A stretch of 64,000 nucleotides of DNA, taken from positions 2,666,001-2,730,000 of the forward strand of contig NZ_CP072110.1 of the NCBI RefSeq assembly GCF_017638545.1, in the 5' to 3' direction. Within the stretch, counting starts at the first letter, position 1; the number at the start of each line of letters is the position of its first letter. This document shows positions 1 through 9,254 of this stretch, one piece after another. Source of the DNA: Psychrosphaera ytuae (GTDB lineage: Bacteria; Pseudomonadota; Gammaproteobacteria; Enterobacterales; Alteromonadaceae). The translations under genes and the position numbers were made by a program. The notes beneath the pieces are model-generated. The model saw only the letters and a list, made by a program, of their open reading frames with translations. It made no database searches and was not told where the DNA came from.

Positions 1-1328
1 GACGCAAGTGTTAAACCACCGGCATCGGTATTTAAGCTAAAGTTAACTTGCTGCTGAGGGCTTGGGTTACCCAGCTCACCTTTTACCAAAAAGGTGACAG
101 TTGAGGTTTCTTGTTTACCTTGCCCGCCTGTACCTTTTAACACAATTGACTCAGGACTAGCTGAAACAAATTCTATTGAGCCCAGAGCTTCTGATTGTAA
201 AGTTAAATCACGGGTTGCGGTTAAATCGGCCGAATTGACAACAACGGTTGCAACGATAGTGTCAGTATTTCCATTTGGACCAGCACAATTGATGTCTTGA
301 TACGTTGCAAAAGCTTCACCGTTACTAGTGATAACCGAACTATCAACGACTGCCTTATTTGCCAAAGCACATGAAGAATTAAAGTTAACTGTCGTTGGTG
401 AAGTGATGCGATTTAAGTCTTGATCTACCAACACCACACTCAAACCCGCAGTCGCACCGGCACTAATAGTGTCTACATCAACACCGATTTCACCATCAAC
501 AAAGTTACCGTCGGCATCAAAGTGACCAATGAGCACTGCAGTTGACTCGTCCAAGGCATCTGCTGCTACAACTTCATATGGGGTGGTTTGTGCGTAGTTG
601 ATATCATTGACTGAAACAGAGGCAGTAGCAATAGCAGCACCAAGATTGTTTTCGTCACCTGTTAAGCTAACTTCAGCGATGCCATTAGAATTCGTCAAGG
701 CTGTGTTAGCACTTAAAATTCCAATCTCCGCACTGAAGGTAACAATTTTATCAACGATAGGGTCACCATTGGCATCAAGTAATTGCGCGCCTAATTGACC
801 TGACTCGCCGGCTTTGATGCGGTTGGTAGCGATACCGTCTTTTTTCAAAGTAATAGTGAGTTGCGGTGACTCGACATCGACAACAGCGGTTGCTAGTACT
901 TCAAATTCTATTGCGGCTGTCAGTGTTTCGCCTTGATAAGTTGTGGTTGCGCTTATAGCGACTACACCAGCTGCAACGTCCGTAGAGTCGAATGTAATGC
1001 TCGCAGTACCGTTAGACGAGGTTAATTTTGAACTCGCCGAAAGTGCTCCTGTTGGTGCACTAAAACCAACATTTTGATTGGCTAAAGGAGTTCCAGCTAC
1101 GTCTGAAATAATAACCGACACGGTAAGTTGATTGCCGACCGTGATACTATTTGTTTCATTGCCGTTGGCGTCAGCAATAGAGATATCGATTTGCGCCTTG
1201 TCACCGACGACAGTACCTGTGTCTTCGTCTGTGTGACCATTACACCCTGCCAGTAGCAAGCTACTTAACAAGACGAATGCGGTCCATGATTTTACAAACA
1301 GTGTATTTATTCTAGTTATATATTTCAC
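1..1328 (-). CDS. Ig-like (Big_1/invasin-type) repeat surface lipoprotein, 3' end outside window
   Basis: Open frame of about 442 codons running off the left edge; the N-terminus is inside the window. I chose a GTG start at 1328 because an AGGAGC Shine-Dalgarno lies just upstream. The N-terminus is a lipoprotein signal with lipobox LLAGC near residue 28, followed by an acidic linker. Then come at least three roughly 100-120-residue beta-rich repeats with the signature of bacterial Ig-like domains (phrases such as 'GTPLANQNVGFSAPTGALS' and 'DANGDPIVDKIVTFSA', each followed by 'SNG.A..' strands). A fourth repeat begins at the edge. Proteins of this kind are usually long, surface-exposed and adhesive or structural; the exact role here is inference. 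darP follows upstream-in-map on the same strand but is probably separately transcribed. Confidence 0.8.
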   Translation of the reverse strand, partial: MKYITRINTLFVKSWTAFVLLSSLLLAGCNGHTDEDTGTVVGDKAQIDISIADANGNETNSITVGNQLTVSVIISDVAGTPLANQNVGFSAPTGALSASSKLTSSNGTASITFDSTDVAAGVVAISATTTYQGETLTAAIEFEVLATAVVDVESPQLTITLKKDGIATNRIKAGESGQLGAQLLDANGDPIVDKIVTFSAEIGILSANTALTNSNGIAEVSLTGDENNLGAAIATASVSVNDINYAQTTPYEVVAADALDESTAVLIGHFDADGNFVDGEIGVDVDTISAGATAGLSVVLVDQDLNRITSPTTVNFNSSCALANKAVVDSSVITSNGEAFATYQDINCAGPNGNTDTIVATVVVNSADLTATRDLTLQSEALGSIEFVSASPESIVLKGTGGQGKQETSTVTFLVKGELGNPSPQQQVNFSLNTDAGGLTLA

Positions 1329-1341
1329 CGCAAGCTCCTAA

Positions 1342-1857
1342 TTAACTGCTTAGCCCATTTTTGATGTACTGAAATAATTCTTTGTAATTCTTACCTGGCT
1401 TTTCGCTAGCGACTTCTTTTTTCGCTTGGCGAACAAGTTGACGAAGCTTTTGACGCTCAAGCGTTGGTGCTGACTCTAACAAAGAGTTGATTGCATCGTC
1501 GCCGTTTTCTAACAAGTCGGTACGGGTAGTCTCTAACTTGTGCATCAAGGCATCATTCTCTTGTCCAGGAGAAGTAAGTTTTTGATACTCAAGCTTTAAA
1601 GTATCAAGAGCTTCGTCGCGAAGCAACTTAGCCATAAACTGCAAATGACGTCGTAATGCGTCTGGTTTGCTGGCTATTTTGTCGGCGAGTTTAAACGCAT
1701 CTTGAAGTTCTTCACTGGCCGTGAGCTTTTGACGTTGAGATTTAGACAGTTTGCACAAATCTGTCGCAAAAACTTGTAGTTCTCGTTGCTCTTTTTTTAG
1801 GTCGGTTTTGCTGATGTAATTTTCATCATCAGGCATTAAGTAATAAGGTTTTGTCAT
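1342..1857 (-). CDS. darP: Ribosome-associated protein DarP (YjgA/DUF615 family)
   Basis: A 171-residue protein matching the DUF615/YjgA family in length and composition: highly charged, helical, with the family-type C-terminal segment 'RQKLRQLVRQAKKEV'. In E. coli, DarP associates with the 50S subunit and assists its late maturation, so a cytoplasmic ribosome-assembly role is expected. It is divergent from pmbA across an 88-bp gap, the same neighbour as in E. coli, which supports the call. No strong Shine-Dalgarno is visible before the ATG at 1857. No catalytic motif is expected for this family. Confidence 0.9.
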   Translation of the reverse strand: MTKPYYLMPDDENYISKTDLKKEQRELQVFATDLCKLSKSQRQKLTASEELQDAFKLADKIASKPDALRRHLQFMAKLLRDEALDTLKLEYQKLTSPGQENDALMHKLETTRTDLLENGDDAINSLLESAPTLERQKLRQLVRQAKKEVASEKPGKNYKELFQYIKNGLSS

Positions 1858-1945
1858 ATATCGAGGGTCAATCTATTTTGATAAAAGATTCGTATCAATT
1901 ATGGTATGCTCTAGTGAGTAATTTAACCAGTATTTTTGAGTGTTT

Positions 1946-3289
1946 ATGACCAATAACAGCGATATTTTTCAACAAATCAGTGAAGTGAAAACGGCAATAG
2001 CGGATTTACTCGATATGAGTAAGCGTTATGGTGCGACGTCAGCGGAAGCTGTGATTAGTAAGTCAAAAGGTATTTCGGTTTCGAGCCGTTGCCAAGAGTT
2101 GGAAAATATCGAGTTTAATGAAGAAGGCGCGTTGGGTATAACCGTCTATGTTGGTCAACATAAGGGGTCTGCATCGACAGCCGATATTAGCCATGCGGCG
2201 TTAGAACGAACCGTAAAAGCTGCGATAGATATTGCTAAATATACCTCAGAAGACAGTTATGCTGGTCTGGTAGACAAAGATTTAATGGCGACAGACATCC
2301 CTGATCTTGACTTATATCACCCATATGACATTCAGCCAGAAGAGGCGATTAAACACTGTTTAGAAGCCGAAAAAGCCGCATTTGACTTTGACTCGCGCAT
2401 AGTGAATTCAGACGGAGCATCGCTTTCTGCCTATCAGGGTTTTAAAGTATACGGCAACAGTCATGGTTTTATTCAGGGCTATCCAAGTAGTCGACACAAC
2501 ATTAGCTGCTCTGTCATTGCTCAAGAAAATGACGACATGCAGCGTGATTACGCTTATACCGTAGACCGTGTCTTTACCGAAATGGACTCGGCTCACTCAG
2601 TAGGTCAAAAAGCCGCCAAAGCTGCAGTAGAACGTCTTAATGCAAGAAAAATTGATACTTGTCAGGTGCCTGTCTTGTTCCATGCCGAAGTCGCTTCAAC
2701 GTTGTTTGGTCATTTAGTCTCTGCCATCAGTGGTGGCAGCTTGTATCGAAACTCTTCGTTTTTGATGGACAGCTTGGGCACTCAAGTTTTACCTGAGTTT
2801 GTGACTATCAAAGAGCGCCCTCACTTACTGAGAGGCTTGGCAAGTAGCCCGTTCGATTCAGAAGGAGTCGAGACTAAAGATCGCAATATAATTGAAGCGG
2901 GTACTTTAACGACTTACTTGTTAACGGGTTATTCTTCTCGCAAGCTCGGTATGCAGACAACCGGTCATGCTGGCGGGATACACAATTGGATAGTCAATCA
3001 CACCGACCCAGATTTAGCTGCAATGCTCAAAAAAATGGACAAAGGTCTATTGGTCACTGAATTGATGGGGCAGGGCGTAAATACTGTGACGGGTGATTAC
3101 AGTCGTGGCGCTGCTGGCTTTTGGGTAGAAAACGGTGAAATTCAATTCCCAGTATCTGAAGTTACCATTGCAGGTAACCTAAAGACCATGTTCCAACAAA
3201 TGGTCGCAATTGGTGGTGATGTCGAGCGCCGTGGTGCGGTACAGACGGGGTCGGTTCTAATTGAAAATATGAAAATTGCCGGTAATTAA
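1946..3289 (+). CDS. pmbA: Metalloprotease subunit PmbA (TldE)
   Basis: About 447 residues, highly similar along its whole length to E. coli PmbA/TldE as I recall it, including 'EGALGITVY', 'LPEFVTIKERPHLLRGLAS' and 'TGHAGGIHNW'. PmbA pairs with TldD in a heterodimeric protease that matures peptides such as microcins and degrades CcdA. PmbA lacks the HExxxH zinc motif carried by TldD, and none is seen here, as expected. A GTG lies at 1940, but I prefer ATG 1946, which has a GAG five bases upstream. The 3' end overlaps a hairpin shared with the convergent gene. tldD is not in this window. Confidence 0.95.
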   Translation: MTNNSDIFQQISEVKTAIADLLDMSKRYGATSAEAVISKSKGISVSSRCQELENIEFNEEGALGITVYVGQHKGSASTADISHAALERTVKAAIDIAKYTSEDSYAGLVDKDLMATDIPDLDLYHPYDIQPEEAIKHCLEAEKAAFDFDSRIVNSDGASLSAYQGFKVYGNSHGFIQGYPSSRHNISCSVIAQENDDMQRDYAYTVDRVFTEMDSAHSVGQKAAKAAVERLNARKIDTCQVPVLFHAEVASTLFGHLVSAISGGSLYRNSSFLMDSLGTQVLPEFVTIKERPHLLRGLASSPFDSEGVETKDRNIIEAGTLTTYLLTGYSSRKLGMQTTGHAGGIHNWIVNHTDPDLAAMLKKMDKGLLVTELMGQGVNTVTGDYSRGAAGFWVENGEIQFPVSEVTIAGNLKTMFQQMVAIGGDVERRGAVQTGSVLIENMKIAGN

Positions 3290-3296
3290 CCGGCAA
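3276..3296 (-). terminator. Hairpin between convergent pmbA and cvfB-like gene
   Basis: Perfect 8-bp stem TTGCCGGT/ACCGGCAA with a 5-base loop, covering the pmbA stop codon. Read on the minus strand it is followed by TTTT, so it best serves as terminator of the CvfB-like gene ending at 3303. On the plus strand there is no T-run. Confidence 0.5.
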
Positions 3297-3302
3297 CTTA
3301 AT

Positions 3303-4160
3303 TTAGTCTCTAGTGGCAGTGCCTTTCTCTGTGGTCAGGCGAATACCTGTCTTTTCAATTGTGATATCGCCACTTTTGTACATGGCGCCAATGGTCTTCT
3401 TAAAGGCGCCTTTACTCATTCCAAATAGCTTTTTGATCAGCTCCGGATCAGACTTGTCATGAACTGCAGCAAACCCACCTTCTTTTTCTAAAAATCGCTT
3501 GATGACCTCGGCGTCTTTATCTCGGGTAACTTTACCGCCTTCAAGTGTTAAATCAATGCGACCGTCTTGGCGGATGCGCTTGATGAAACCTTTAATAGAT
3601 TGACCAAATGACAGACGGCGGAATACGTCTTGTTTAAACAACAAACCATAGTGGCTGTGGTTGATGATTGCTTTGTAGCCCAAGTCTGTACTATTGGCGA
3701 TAATCAGTGATACCGCTTGATTTGGCTTAAACGTACCTTGGTTCTCGTCTTGTAAGAACTTATCCACTTTTGAAGATGCCGTCGGACGTTGATCGATTTT
3801 GTCTAAGTAGACATAGACTAATACTTTTTTACCGACTTCTAATGGGCGGTGTTGTTCGCCGTAGGGGACCATTAGGTCCTTGTCCAAACCCCAGTCCAAA
3901 AACGCCCCAACACGGTTGGTATCTTTCACTTCTAAGTAAGCAAATTGACCGACTTCGACTTTCGGCTTTTGTGTCGTAGCTACCGGGCGATCTTCCGAGT
4001 CCAGATAGACAAAGACTTCAAGCTCATCACCAACGTCAATATTGTCTGGCTCATGCTTACGCGGCAATAAAATCTCACCGAGATTTTCGCCATCTAAATA
4101 CGCGCCAAAATCCATCATTTTAGTTACAGTAAGGGTGTTGGTTTTGCCAACTTCAATCAT
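3303..4160 (-). CDS. CvfB-family S1-like RNA-binding protein
   Basis: A 285-residue protein with the CvfB/YitL layout. Three S1-like OB folds lie at roughly residues 1-65, 67-130 and 140-205; the phrases 'DFGAYLD' and 'RVGAFLDWGL' are typical RNA-binding strand-loops. A C-terminal winged-helix domain covers about 225-285, ending 'GDITIEKTGIRLT'. In Gram-positives CvfB binds RNA and influences virulence-factor expression; the role in gammaproteobacteria is not settled, so an RNA-binding regulatory role is inference. An AGG motif lies at a usable distance before the ATG at 4160. It lies 29 bp downstream of mgtE on the same strand, so the two may be co-transcribed. Confidence 0.85.
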   Translation of the reverse strand: MIEVGKTNTLTVTKMMDFGAYLDGENLGEILLPRKHEPDNIDVGDELEVFVYLDSEDRPVATTQKPKVEVGQFAYLEVKDTNRVGAFLDWGLDKDLMVPYGEQHRPLEVGKKVLVYVYLDKIDQRPTASSKVDKFLQDENQGTFKPNQAVSLIIANSTDLGYKAIINHSHYGLLFKQDVFRRLSFGQSIKGFIKRIRQDGRIDLTLEGGKVTRDKDAEVIKRFLEKEGGFAAVHDKSDPELIKKLFGMSKGAFKKTIGAMYKSGDITIEKTGIRLTTEKGTATRD

Positions 4161-4189
4161 GTGTGTTACCTAGAAAGGGTTAAGAGGGC

Positions 4190-5545
4190 TTACAACAACA
4201 ACCAAGTTGCCGTACCCAAGAATGCAAAAATGCCGACGATGTCGGTGACGGTGGTAAGTATAACACTACCAGCCAGTGCTGGGTCGATATTCATGCGTTT
4301 TAGCATCAGTGGAATCAATACACCGGCTAAACCAGCTGAAATCAAATTCATCAGCATGGCAAACGCAAGCACGCCGCCAAGCATTAAGTCTTGTTTCCAA
4401 AGGGCGACCACACCAGCGATTAACACAGCCCATATAAGACCATTTAAAAAGCCGATCGCTAGCTCTTTACCCAACAGCCAACGAGAGTTGGCCTCGTTTA
4501 CGTGACCAACGGCCATACCACGTATAACCAGGGTGAGAGTTTGACTACCAGCGACACCACCCATACTCGGTACTATGGTGTTCAAAACGGCTAAAAATGC
4601 CAACTCATCTAAAGTTGACTCGAACAAAGACGACACAAAAGCTGCGAGTAAAGCGGTAAATAAGTTAACACCTAACCACAAGGAACGTTTGCGAGTACTG
4701 TCAATAACGGGCGCGAAGGTATCGGCTTCATCGTCAAGACCAGCCATACTCATCATCGAGTGTTCTGCGTCTTCACGAATGATATCAACCACGTCATCGA
4801 TGGTTATACGCCCGAGTAAAACACCTTCCTCATCAATAACTGGTGCAGTAAGCCAATCGTATCGTTCAAACAGGCTGGCGACTTCAGATTCGTGCATCGA
4901 TGCAGGAATAACTTCAAAGTCGGTTTCCATGACTTCCGAGATAAGTTTGGTTGGACTAGAGGTTACCAACGCCGCTAATGATACTTCACCAATAAAATGG
5001 TCTTGTTTGTCGACGACGTAGAGGTAATCAGTGGCCTCTGGTAACGACTCTTTTAGTCTTAGATAACGCAAAATGACATCGACAGTGACATCAGGGCGAA
5101 CCGTAATGGTATCGGTGTTCATTAGAGCCGCCGCAGTGTCCTCTTCGTAGGACATCACGCGTTCTGCACGAGCTTGGTCTTGTTTATCCATGCTCTTCAG
5201 TACTTTGCGGTACACCTTGTCAGGCATACTTCTCAGTACTTCAGAAAAGTCATCGTCATCGAGATTTACGGCTGCTTCTGCTACGCTTTCAGGTGTCATA
5301 GTTCGTAAAATAGAGTTACGAACTTCCTCGGATAGATCTTCTAAAACTTCACCCTGAATACTGCTGTCGATCAGCTGCCAAACAATAGCACGGGTTTTTG
5401 GTGTCGAGGCGTGGAGTAGCATGGCAATATCATTTGCTGCCATACCATCGAGCATATTTCGAACGCGAACAAACATGCCGTCACTAATCGCGGCATTAAA
5501 TTCATCAATAGGAATTGTATATTCTTGTTCTAACAGCTCAGACAT
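4190..5545 (-). CDS. mgtE: Magnesium transporter MgtE
   Basis: Inner-membrane Mg2+ channel. The N-terminal helical MgtE_N domain (about 15-110) is followed by two CBS domains (about 125-250; note 'MNTDTITVRPDVTVDVILRY') and five transmembrane helices in the C-terminal 170 residues. The 'GVAGSQTLTLVIRGMA' segment is a hallmark of the pore region. The frame is open to 5584, but I chose ATG 5545, giving about 451 residues, because AAGAAG precedes it and family proteins start near there. In MgtE the CBS and N domains sense cytosolic Mg2+ and gate the channel. It lies downstream of ptsO with a gap of about 125 bp. Confidence 0.95.
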   Translation of the reverse strand: MSELLEQEYTIPIDEFNAAISDGMFVRVRNMLDGMAANDIAMLLHASTPKTRAIVWQLIDSSIQGEVLEDLSEEVRNSILRTMTPESVAEAAVNLDDDDFSEVLRSMPDKVYRKVLKSMDKQDQARAERVMSYEEDTAAALMNTDTITVRPDVTVDVILRYLRLKESLPEATDYLYVVDKQDHFIGEVSLAALVTSSPTKLISEVMETDFEVIPASMHESEVASLFERYDWLTAPVIDEEGVLLGRITIDDVVDIIREDAEHSMMSMAGLDDEADTFAPVIDSTRKRSLWLGVNLFTALLAAFVSSLFESTLDELAFLAVLNTIVPSMGGVAGSQTLTLVIRGMAVGHVNEANSRWLLGKELAIGFLNGLIWAVLIAGVVALWKQDLMLGGVLAFAMLMNLISAGLAGVLIPLMLKRMNIDPALAGSVILTTVTDIVGIFAFLGTATWLLL

Positions 5546-5669
5546 AGTGACTTCTTTATCGAGTTGCCGACATGAGATCGGCAAGGGCTACATCAAAAGT
5601 TACAGACTAGTCTAACGCATAAGCAGTTTTTTTGATAGTAACTGATTGTTTTTTGGTAGGACTTAACGG

Positions 5670-5942
5670 CTATTCAGATTCGTCGAATTTGTTCGAAATC
5701 AACTGGCAAATAGCATCAAGCGCTTCTTCTGCTTGTTGACCAGAAGCTGCTACTTTGACTTGTTTGCCTTGGTTACTTGCCAACATTAATAAAGCCATCA
5801 CAGAATCAGCGTTTGCCTTTTTTTCACCTTGGTGGATTTCGACATCAGCATCGAACTGTTGAGACAATTGTGCAAGCTTGGTAGCTGCACGGGCGTGCAG
5901 TCCCAATTTATTTTGAATGGTTACCGTTCTTGATAGAGTCAT
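5670..5942 (-). CDS. ptsO: Phosphocarrier protein NPr (HPr-like, nitrogen PTS)
   Basis: A 90-residue HPr-fold protein. The active-site histidine sits in 'NKLGLHARAATKLAQL' near residue 16, and the conserved 'KKANADSVMALLML' helix follows. In the nitrogen PTS, NPr receives phosphate from EI-Ntr (PtsP) and passes it to EIIA-Ntr (PtsN). Its position as the last gene after rapZ, in the rpoN-hpf-ptsN-rapZ-ptsO order, distinguishes it from sugar-PTS HPr. There is a 36-bp gap from rapZ and no strong Shine-Dalgarno before the ATG. Confidence 0.95.
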   Translation of the reverse strand: MTLSRTVTIQNKLGLHARAATKLAQLSQQFDADVEIHQGEKKANADSVMALLMLASNQGKQVKVAASGQQAEEALDAICQLISNKFDESE

Positions 5943-5978
5943 ATTTTTATTGTTGTTTATCAGAGTACAGAGCTCTTA

Positions 5979-6839
5979 TTATAGCTCTTGTAGGTACTTA
6001 CTCATTTCTCGATGGCGAGTTTTAACATTTTTTCCACGAGAACGGAACTGCTCTGCCAAGGTTTCTGCAATATAAACTGAACGGTGTTTGCCTCCAGTAC
6101 AGCCAATAGCAATGGTTAAGTACGAACGGTTGTTTCGCTCTAGGTGAGGTAACCAAGTGGACATAAAGTTATTGATTTGAAATACAAACTTATTCACTAA
6201 GGGTTGGGCAGCAAAGAAGTCTTTAACAGGTAAATCAAGACCGGTTAGAGCTCGTAGGTCTGGTTCCCAGTGTGGGTTAGGCAAAAAGCGCGCATCAAAA
6301 ACAAAGTCGATATCGTTTGGAACACCGTATTTAAAACCAAATGATTCAAAGGTGATCACTAAGTCTTTATCAGATTTACCCATGATCTTTTCTCGGATCA
6401 TTTCGGTCAGCTGATGAACATTTAAATCTGAAGTGTCTATGTACAAGTCCGCTCGAGAGGCAAGTGCATCGAGCAACTTACGTTCTTCTATAATTGCATC
6501 TGGTAGAGAATTTTCACCTTTGGACAAAGGGTGCAAGCGACGTGTTTCGCTGTAGCGACGGATCAATACATCGTCTTTTGCATCAATGTACAGAACGGTC
6601 GTTTTAACGCCCTTTGGTAAAAAGTCTAAGTTATCGAGTAACTCTTGTTCTGAGCTGGGTAAGTTGCGCACATCAATGCTGACCGCAACCTGAGGATAAT
6701 TGGTTGCGAGCGAGTGAGATAGCGCAGGTAATAGATTTACTGGTAAATTATCAACGCAATAATACCCAAGGTCTTCCAAAACCCTAAGTACGACTGTCTT
6801 CCCTGAGCCAGAACGGCCACTTACGATAAAAATATGCAT
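5979..6839 (-). CDS. rapZ: RNase adapter protein RapZ
   Basis: About 286 residues from ATG 6839. The longer frame begins at a TTG (6854) inside ptsN and is less likely; the ATG lies one base after the ptsN stop, suggesting translational coupling. Walker A motif GRSGSGKT is at residues 8-15, and the conserved C-terminal 'GCTGGKHRSVYIAE' RNA/ligand-binding segment is intact. In enterobacteria RapZ senses glucosamine-6-phosphate and presents the sRNA GlmZ to RNase E for cleavage. Whether the GlmY/GlmZ circuit exists in this organism cannot be seen here. It is part of the rpoN operon. Confidence 0.95.
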   Translation of the reverse strand: MHIFIVSGRSGSGKTVVLRVLEDLGYYCVDNLPVNLLPALSHSLATNYPQVAVSIDVRNLPSSEQELLDNLDFLPKGVKTTVLYIDAKDDVLIRRYSETRRLHPLSKGENSLPDAIIEERKLLDALASRADLYIDTSDLNVHQLTEMIREKIMGKSDKDLVITFESFGFKYGVPNDIDFVFDARFLPNPHWEPDLRALTGLDLPVKDFFAAQPLVNKFVFQINNFMSTWLPHLERNNRSYLTIAIGCTGGKHRSVYIAETLAEQFRSRGKNVKTRHREMSKYLQEL

Positions 6840-6840
6840 A

Positions 6841-7293
6841 TTATGCGGCTTCAATTATGTTGTAGAGATCGTTATCCGTTTTCGCTCCTCGAATCTTACG
6901 TAAAATCTCTTTGTTGTCAAAGATTTCGGCAATATTCGCAAGCGTTTGTAAATGCGTTTCACATTGGTCTTCTGGCACGATTAAGGCACAAAAAACATCG
7001 ACAGGGCGATTATCAATTGCGTCGTAATCAACTGCAGGGTGGCTTACAAGAAGAACCGCAACGACCTTGTTGCCCTCTGGTTTGATTTTGCCGTGTGGAA
7101 TAGCAACCCCGTTGCCAATTCCTGTGCTTCCTAGTTTTTCACGGTTCATCAAACTCGCTAACACTTCAGAGCAGTTCAAATCCGGTAACTGGCTACTAGC
7201 AATCTCTGCAATATGTTCTAGGATTTTCTTTTTGCTTTGGCAGTCTGATAACACTTTGGTGCATTCAGGCTGCAGAAGTACTTTTAATTTCAT
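6841..7293 (-). CDS. ptsN: Nitrogen PTS EIIA component PtsN
   Basis: A PTS EIIA type-2 domain protein of 150 residues from ATG 7293. The open frame extends to a TTG at 7332, but the upstream 13 residues are not family-like. The phosphorylated histidine is in 'GNGVAIPHGKIK', near residue 67. PtsN acts as a regulatory phosphoacceptor affecting potassium transport, sigma-54-linked processes and envelope stress in relatives. It lies 96 bp or less after hpf and runs directly into rapZ. Confidence 0.95.
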   Translation of the reverse strand: MKLKVLLQPECTKVLSDCQSKKKILEHIAEIASSQLPDLNCSEVLASLMNREKLGSTGIGNGVAIPHGKIKPEGNKVVAVLLVSHPAVDYDAIDNRPVDVFCALIVPEDQCETHLQTLANIAEIFDNKEILRKIRGAKTDNDLYNIIEAA

Positions 7294-7388
7294 GGCATTT
7301 TTACTGCTTGGGTCTTTTGATTTTCGTCTCAAAAGATGAGTTAAAAGGCGCCGTCCTTAGCGCCTCTAGTATTACTTAAAATTAACCT

Positions 7389-7676
7389 TTAGTGCCGAGT
7401 TAATTTTTCTTTGTGTTTTTTGACCTGACGGTCAAGTTTATCAATTAAAGAATCAATGGCTGCGTACATATCACTATGTTCAGATGTGGCAAAAAGTTCA
7501 CCACCATTAACATGCATAGTCGCTTCTGCGCGTTGTATCAGTTTTTCGACGTCTAAAATCACATGGACGTTGTTAATATGATCGAAATGACGTTCTAATT
7601 TTGCAAATTTCGTATCTACATAGTCTTTTAATGACTCAGTAGGCTCGACGTGACGACAAGTTAGGTTAATTTGCAT
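7389..7676 (-). CDS. hpf: Ribosome hibernation promoting factor HPF (short form)
   Basis: A 95-residue protein of the S30AE family. It starts 'MQINLTCRHVEPTESLKDYV' and carries the expected central 'HVILDVEKLIQRAEATMHVN' strand-helix. The length matches the short HPF that promotes 100S dimers together with RMF, not the long form. A GGAAGAGC Shine-Dalgarno precedes the ATG. It sits immediately downstream of rpoN, the conserved position. Confidence 0.95.
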   Translation of the reverse strand: MQINLTCRHVEPTESLKDYVDTKFAKLERHFDHINNVHVILDVEKLIQRAEATMHVNGGELFATSEHSDMYAAIDSLIDKLDRQVKKHKEKLTRH

Positions 7677-7709
7677 ATGCTCTTCCTTCTTTTGATTTGA
7701 TTGGTGAAA

Positions 7710-9206
7710 CTACACCAATCGTTTTCTTTGGTTTGAAGGGGGAATGTTTAACGATTCCCGGTATTTTGCGATAGTTCTCCTGGCTACTTGGATGCCCTGT
7801 TCGGCCAGGATATCAGCAATCTTACTGTCACTTAGCGGTTTAGCTTGGTTTTCTGCAGCAACTAGCTTTTTGATTAAGGCGCGGATAGCGGTAGATGAAC
7901 ATTCACCGCCATTTTCAGTACTGACGTGACTTGAGAAGAAGTATTTGAGTTCAAATATTCCTCTTGGTGTGTGCATGTACTTTTGAGTCGTCACACGTGA
8001 GATTGTTGACTCATGCATATCGACCATTTCCGCTACATCATTCAATACCATCGGCTTCATCGCTTCCGGCCCATATTCGAAAAAGGCTTGCTGCTGTTGC
8101 ACAATACAATTTGATACTTTTAACAATGTGTCGTTTCTACTTTCCAAACTCTTAATAAACCACTTAGCTTCTTGTAAGTGAGAACGAACAAACTGCGCGT
8201 CAGAATTGTTCTTTGCCGTTTTAGACAGTGAAGCGTATTGTTCGTTCACTTTAATTTTAGGCATAGAATTCGGATTTAGCTCAACTATCCAACGACCTTT
8301 TTTCTTAACCACGCTCACATCAGGGATGACGTAATCAATTTCGTCTTTAATCACTATGCTTGCAGGGTTAGGGTTGAGGGTTTGAATCAGCTCTAGTGTT
8401 TCTTTGAGCTCGTGTTCTTTGAGTTTGGTTTTGCGGATAATCGTGCGGTAATCACGGTTACCCAATAAATCTATGTGTTCTTGAATGAGGTCAATGGCCT
8501 CTTTTTTCCAAGGTGTGTCGTCGCTGTATTGACGTAACTGCACAACCATACACTCTTGCAATCCTCGGCATGCGACACCGATAGGGTCGAAGTTTTGGAC
8601 GCGTTTTAAGACGGCTTCAACTTCTTCTATTTCAACGTCTTCAATATCAACTGCCTCTACAATGTCTTCAGTTGAAACAGTTAAAAAGCCTTTTTCGTCT
8701 ATGGCATCAATGATAGCCGTGGCAATTGCCAGATCATGTTCAGAAAAAGGGGATAGATTAAGCTGCCAACGTAAATGATCTTGGATGTTGGTTGTAGTCT
8801 CACCTTGATAGACAGTGTCTTCACCTTCATAAGCCGGCCCAGAACTAGCAGGGGCTGCGCTCATGTAATCATCCCATGTAGAGTCTGTAGGAAGCTCATC
8901 TCCCATGGTTTGATCTTGCAGTGCTTCGTTAGTGCTTATCTCGTCCTTGGTCCATTCGATTTCGTCATCGTTACTCGCGCCGTTTTCTTGGCTTTCTTGA
9001 TGAGTGTCGATTTGAGTAACTTCCGAGGCTTCTTGGCCATCGTAGTTATCAAAGTCATCGGACTCCAATAAAGGATTGCTATCCAAGGCTTCTTGGATTT
9101 CTTGTTGCAATTCCAAAGACGACAGTTGCAACAGTCTAATCGCTTGTTGCAATTGCGGGGTCATTGTTAACTGCTGACCCATTTTGAGTTGGAGTGTAGG
9201 TCTCAT
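7710..9206 (-). CDS. rpoN: RNA polymerase sigma-54 factor RpoN
   Basis: A 498-residue sigma-54. The N-terminal region I is Gln/Leu-rich ('GQQLTMTPQLQQAIRLLQL') and contacts the activator ATPase. An acidic low-complexity region II spans about residues 50-140. The core-binding region and HTH follow, and the C-terminus holds the RpoN box ('ARRTIAKYRESLNIP'), which reads the -24 promoter element. It sits between lptB and hpf in the standard cluster. Full length, no defects seen. Confidence 0.98.
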   Translation of the reverse strand: MRPTLQLKMGQQLTMTPQLQQAIRLLQLSSLELQQEIQEALDSNPLLESDDFDNYDGQEASEVTQIDTHQESQENGASNDDEIEWTKDEISTNEALQDQTMGDELPTDSTWDDYMSAAPASSGPAYEGEDTVYQGETTTNIQDHLRWQLNLSPFSEHDLAIATAIIDAIDEKGFLTVSTEDIVEAVDIEDVEIEEVEAVLKRVQNFDPIGVACRGLQECMVVQLRQYSDDTPWKKEAIDLIQEHIDLLGNRDYRTIIRKTKLKEHELKETLELIQTLNPNPASIVIKDEIDYVIPDVSVVKKKGRWIVELNPNSMPKIKVNEQYASLSKTAKNNSDAQFVRSHLQEAKWFIKSLESRNDTLLKVSNCIVQQQQAFFEYGPEAMKPMVLNDVAEMVDMHESTISRVTTQKYMHTPRGIFELKYFFSSHVSTENGGECSSTAIRALIKKLVAAENQAKPLSDSKIADILAEQGIQVARRTIAKYRESLNIPPSNQRKRLV

Positions 9207-9254
9207 CTTATCCGGAACTTACTGACTTAATTAAGATTATCTCTTTATAAATTA

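Noticed and set aside
7294..7332. Longer ptsN N-terminus from TTG 7332
   Set aside because: The extra 13 residues are not family-like, and ATG 7293 fits PtsN homologues.
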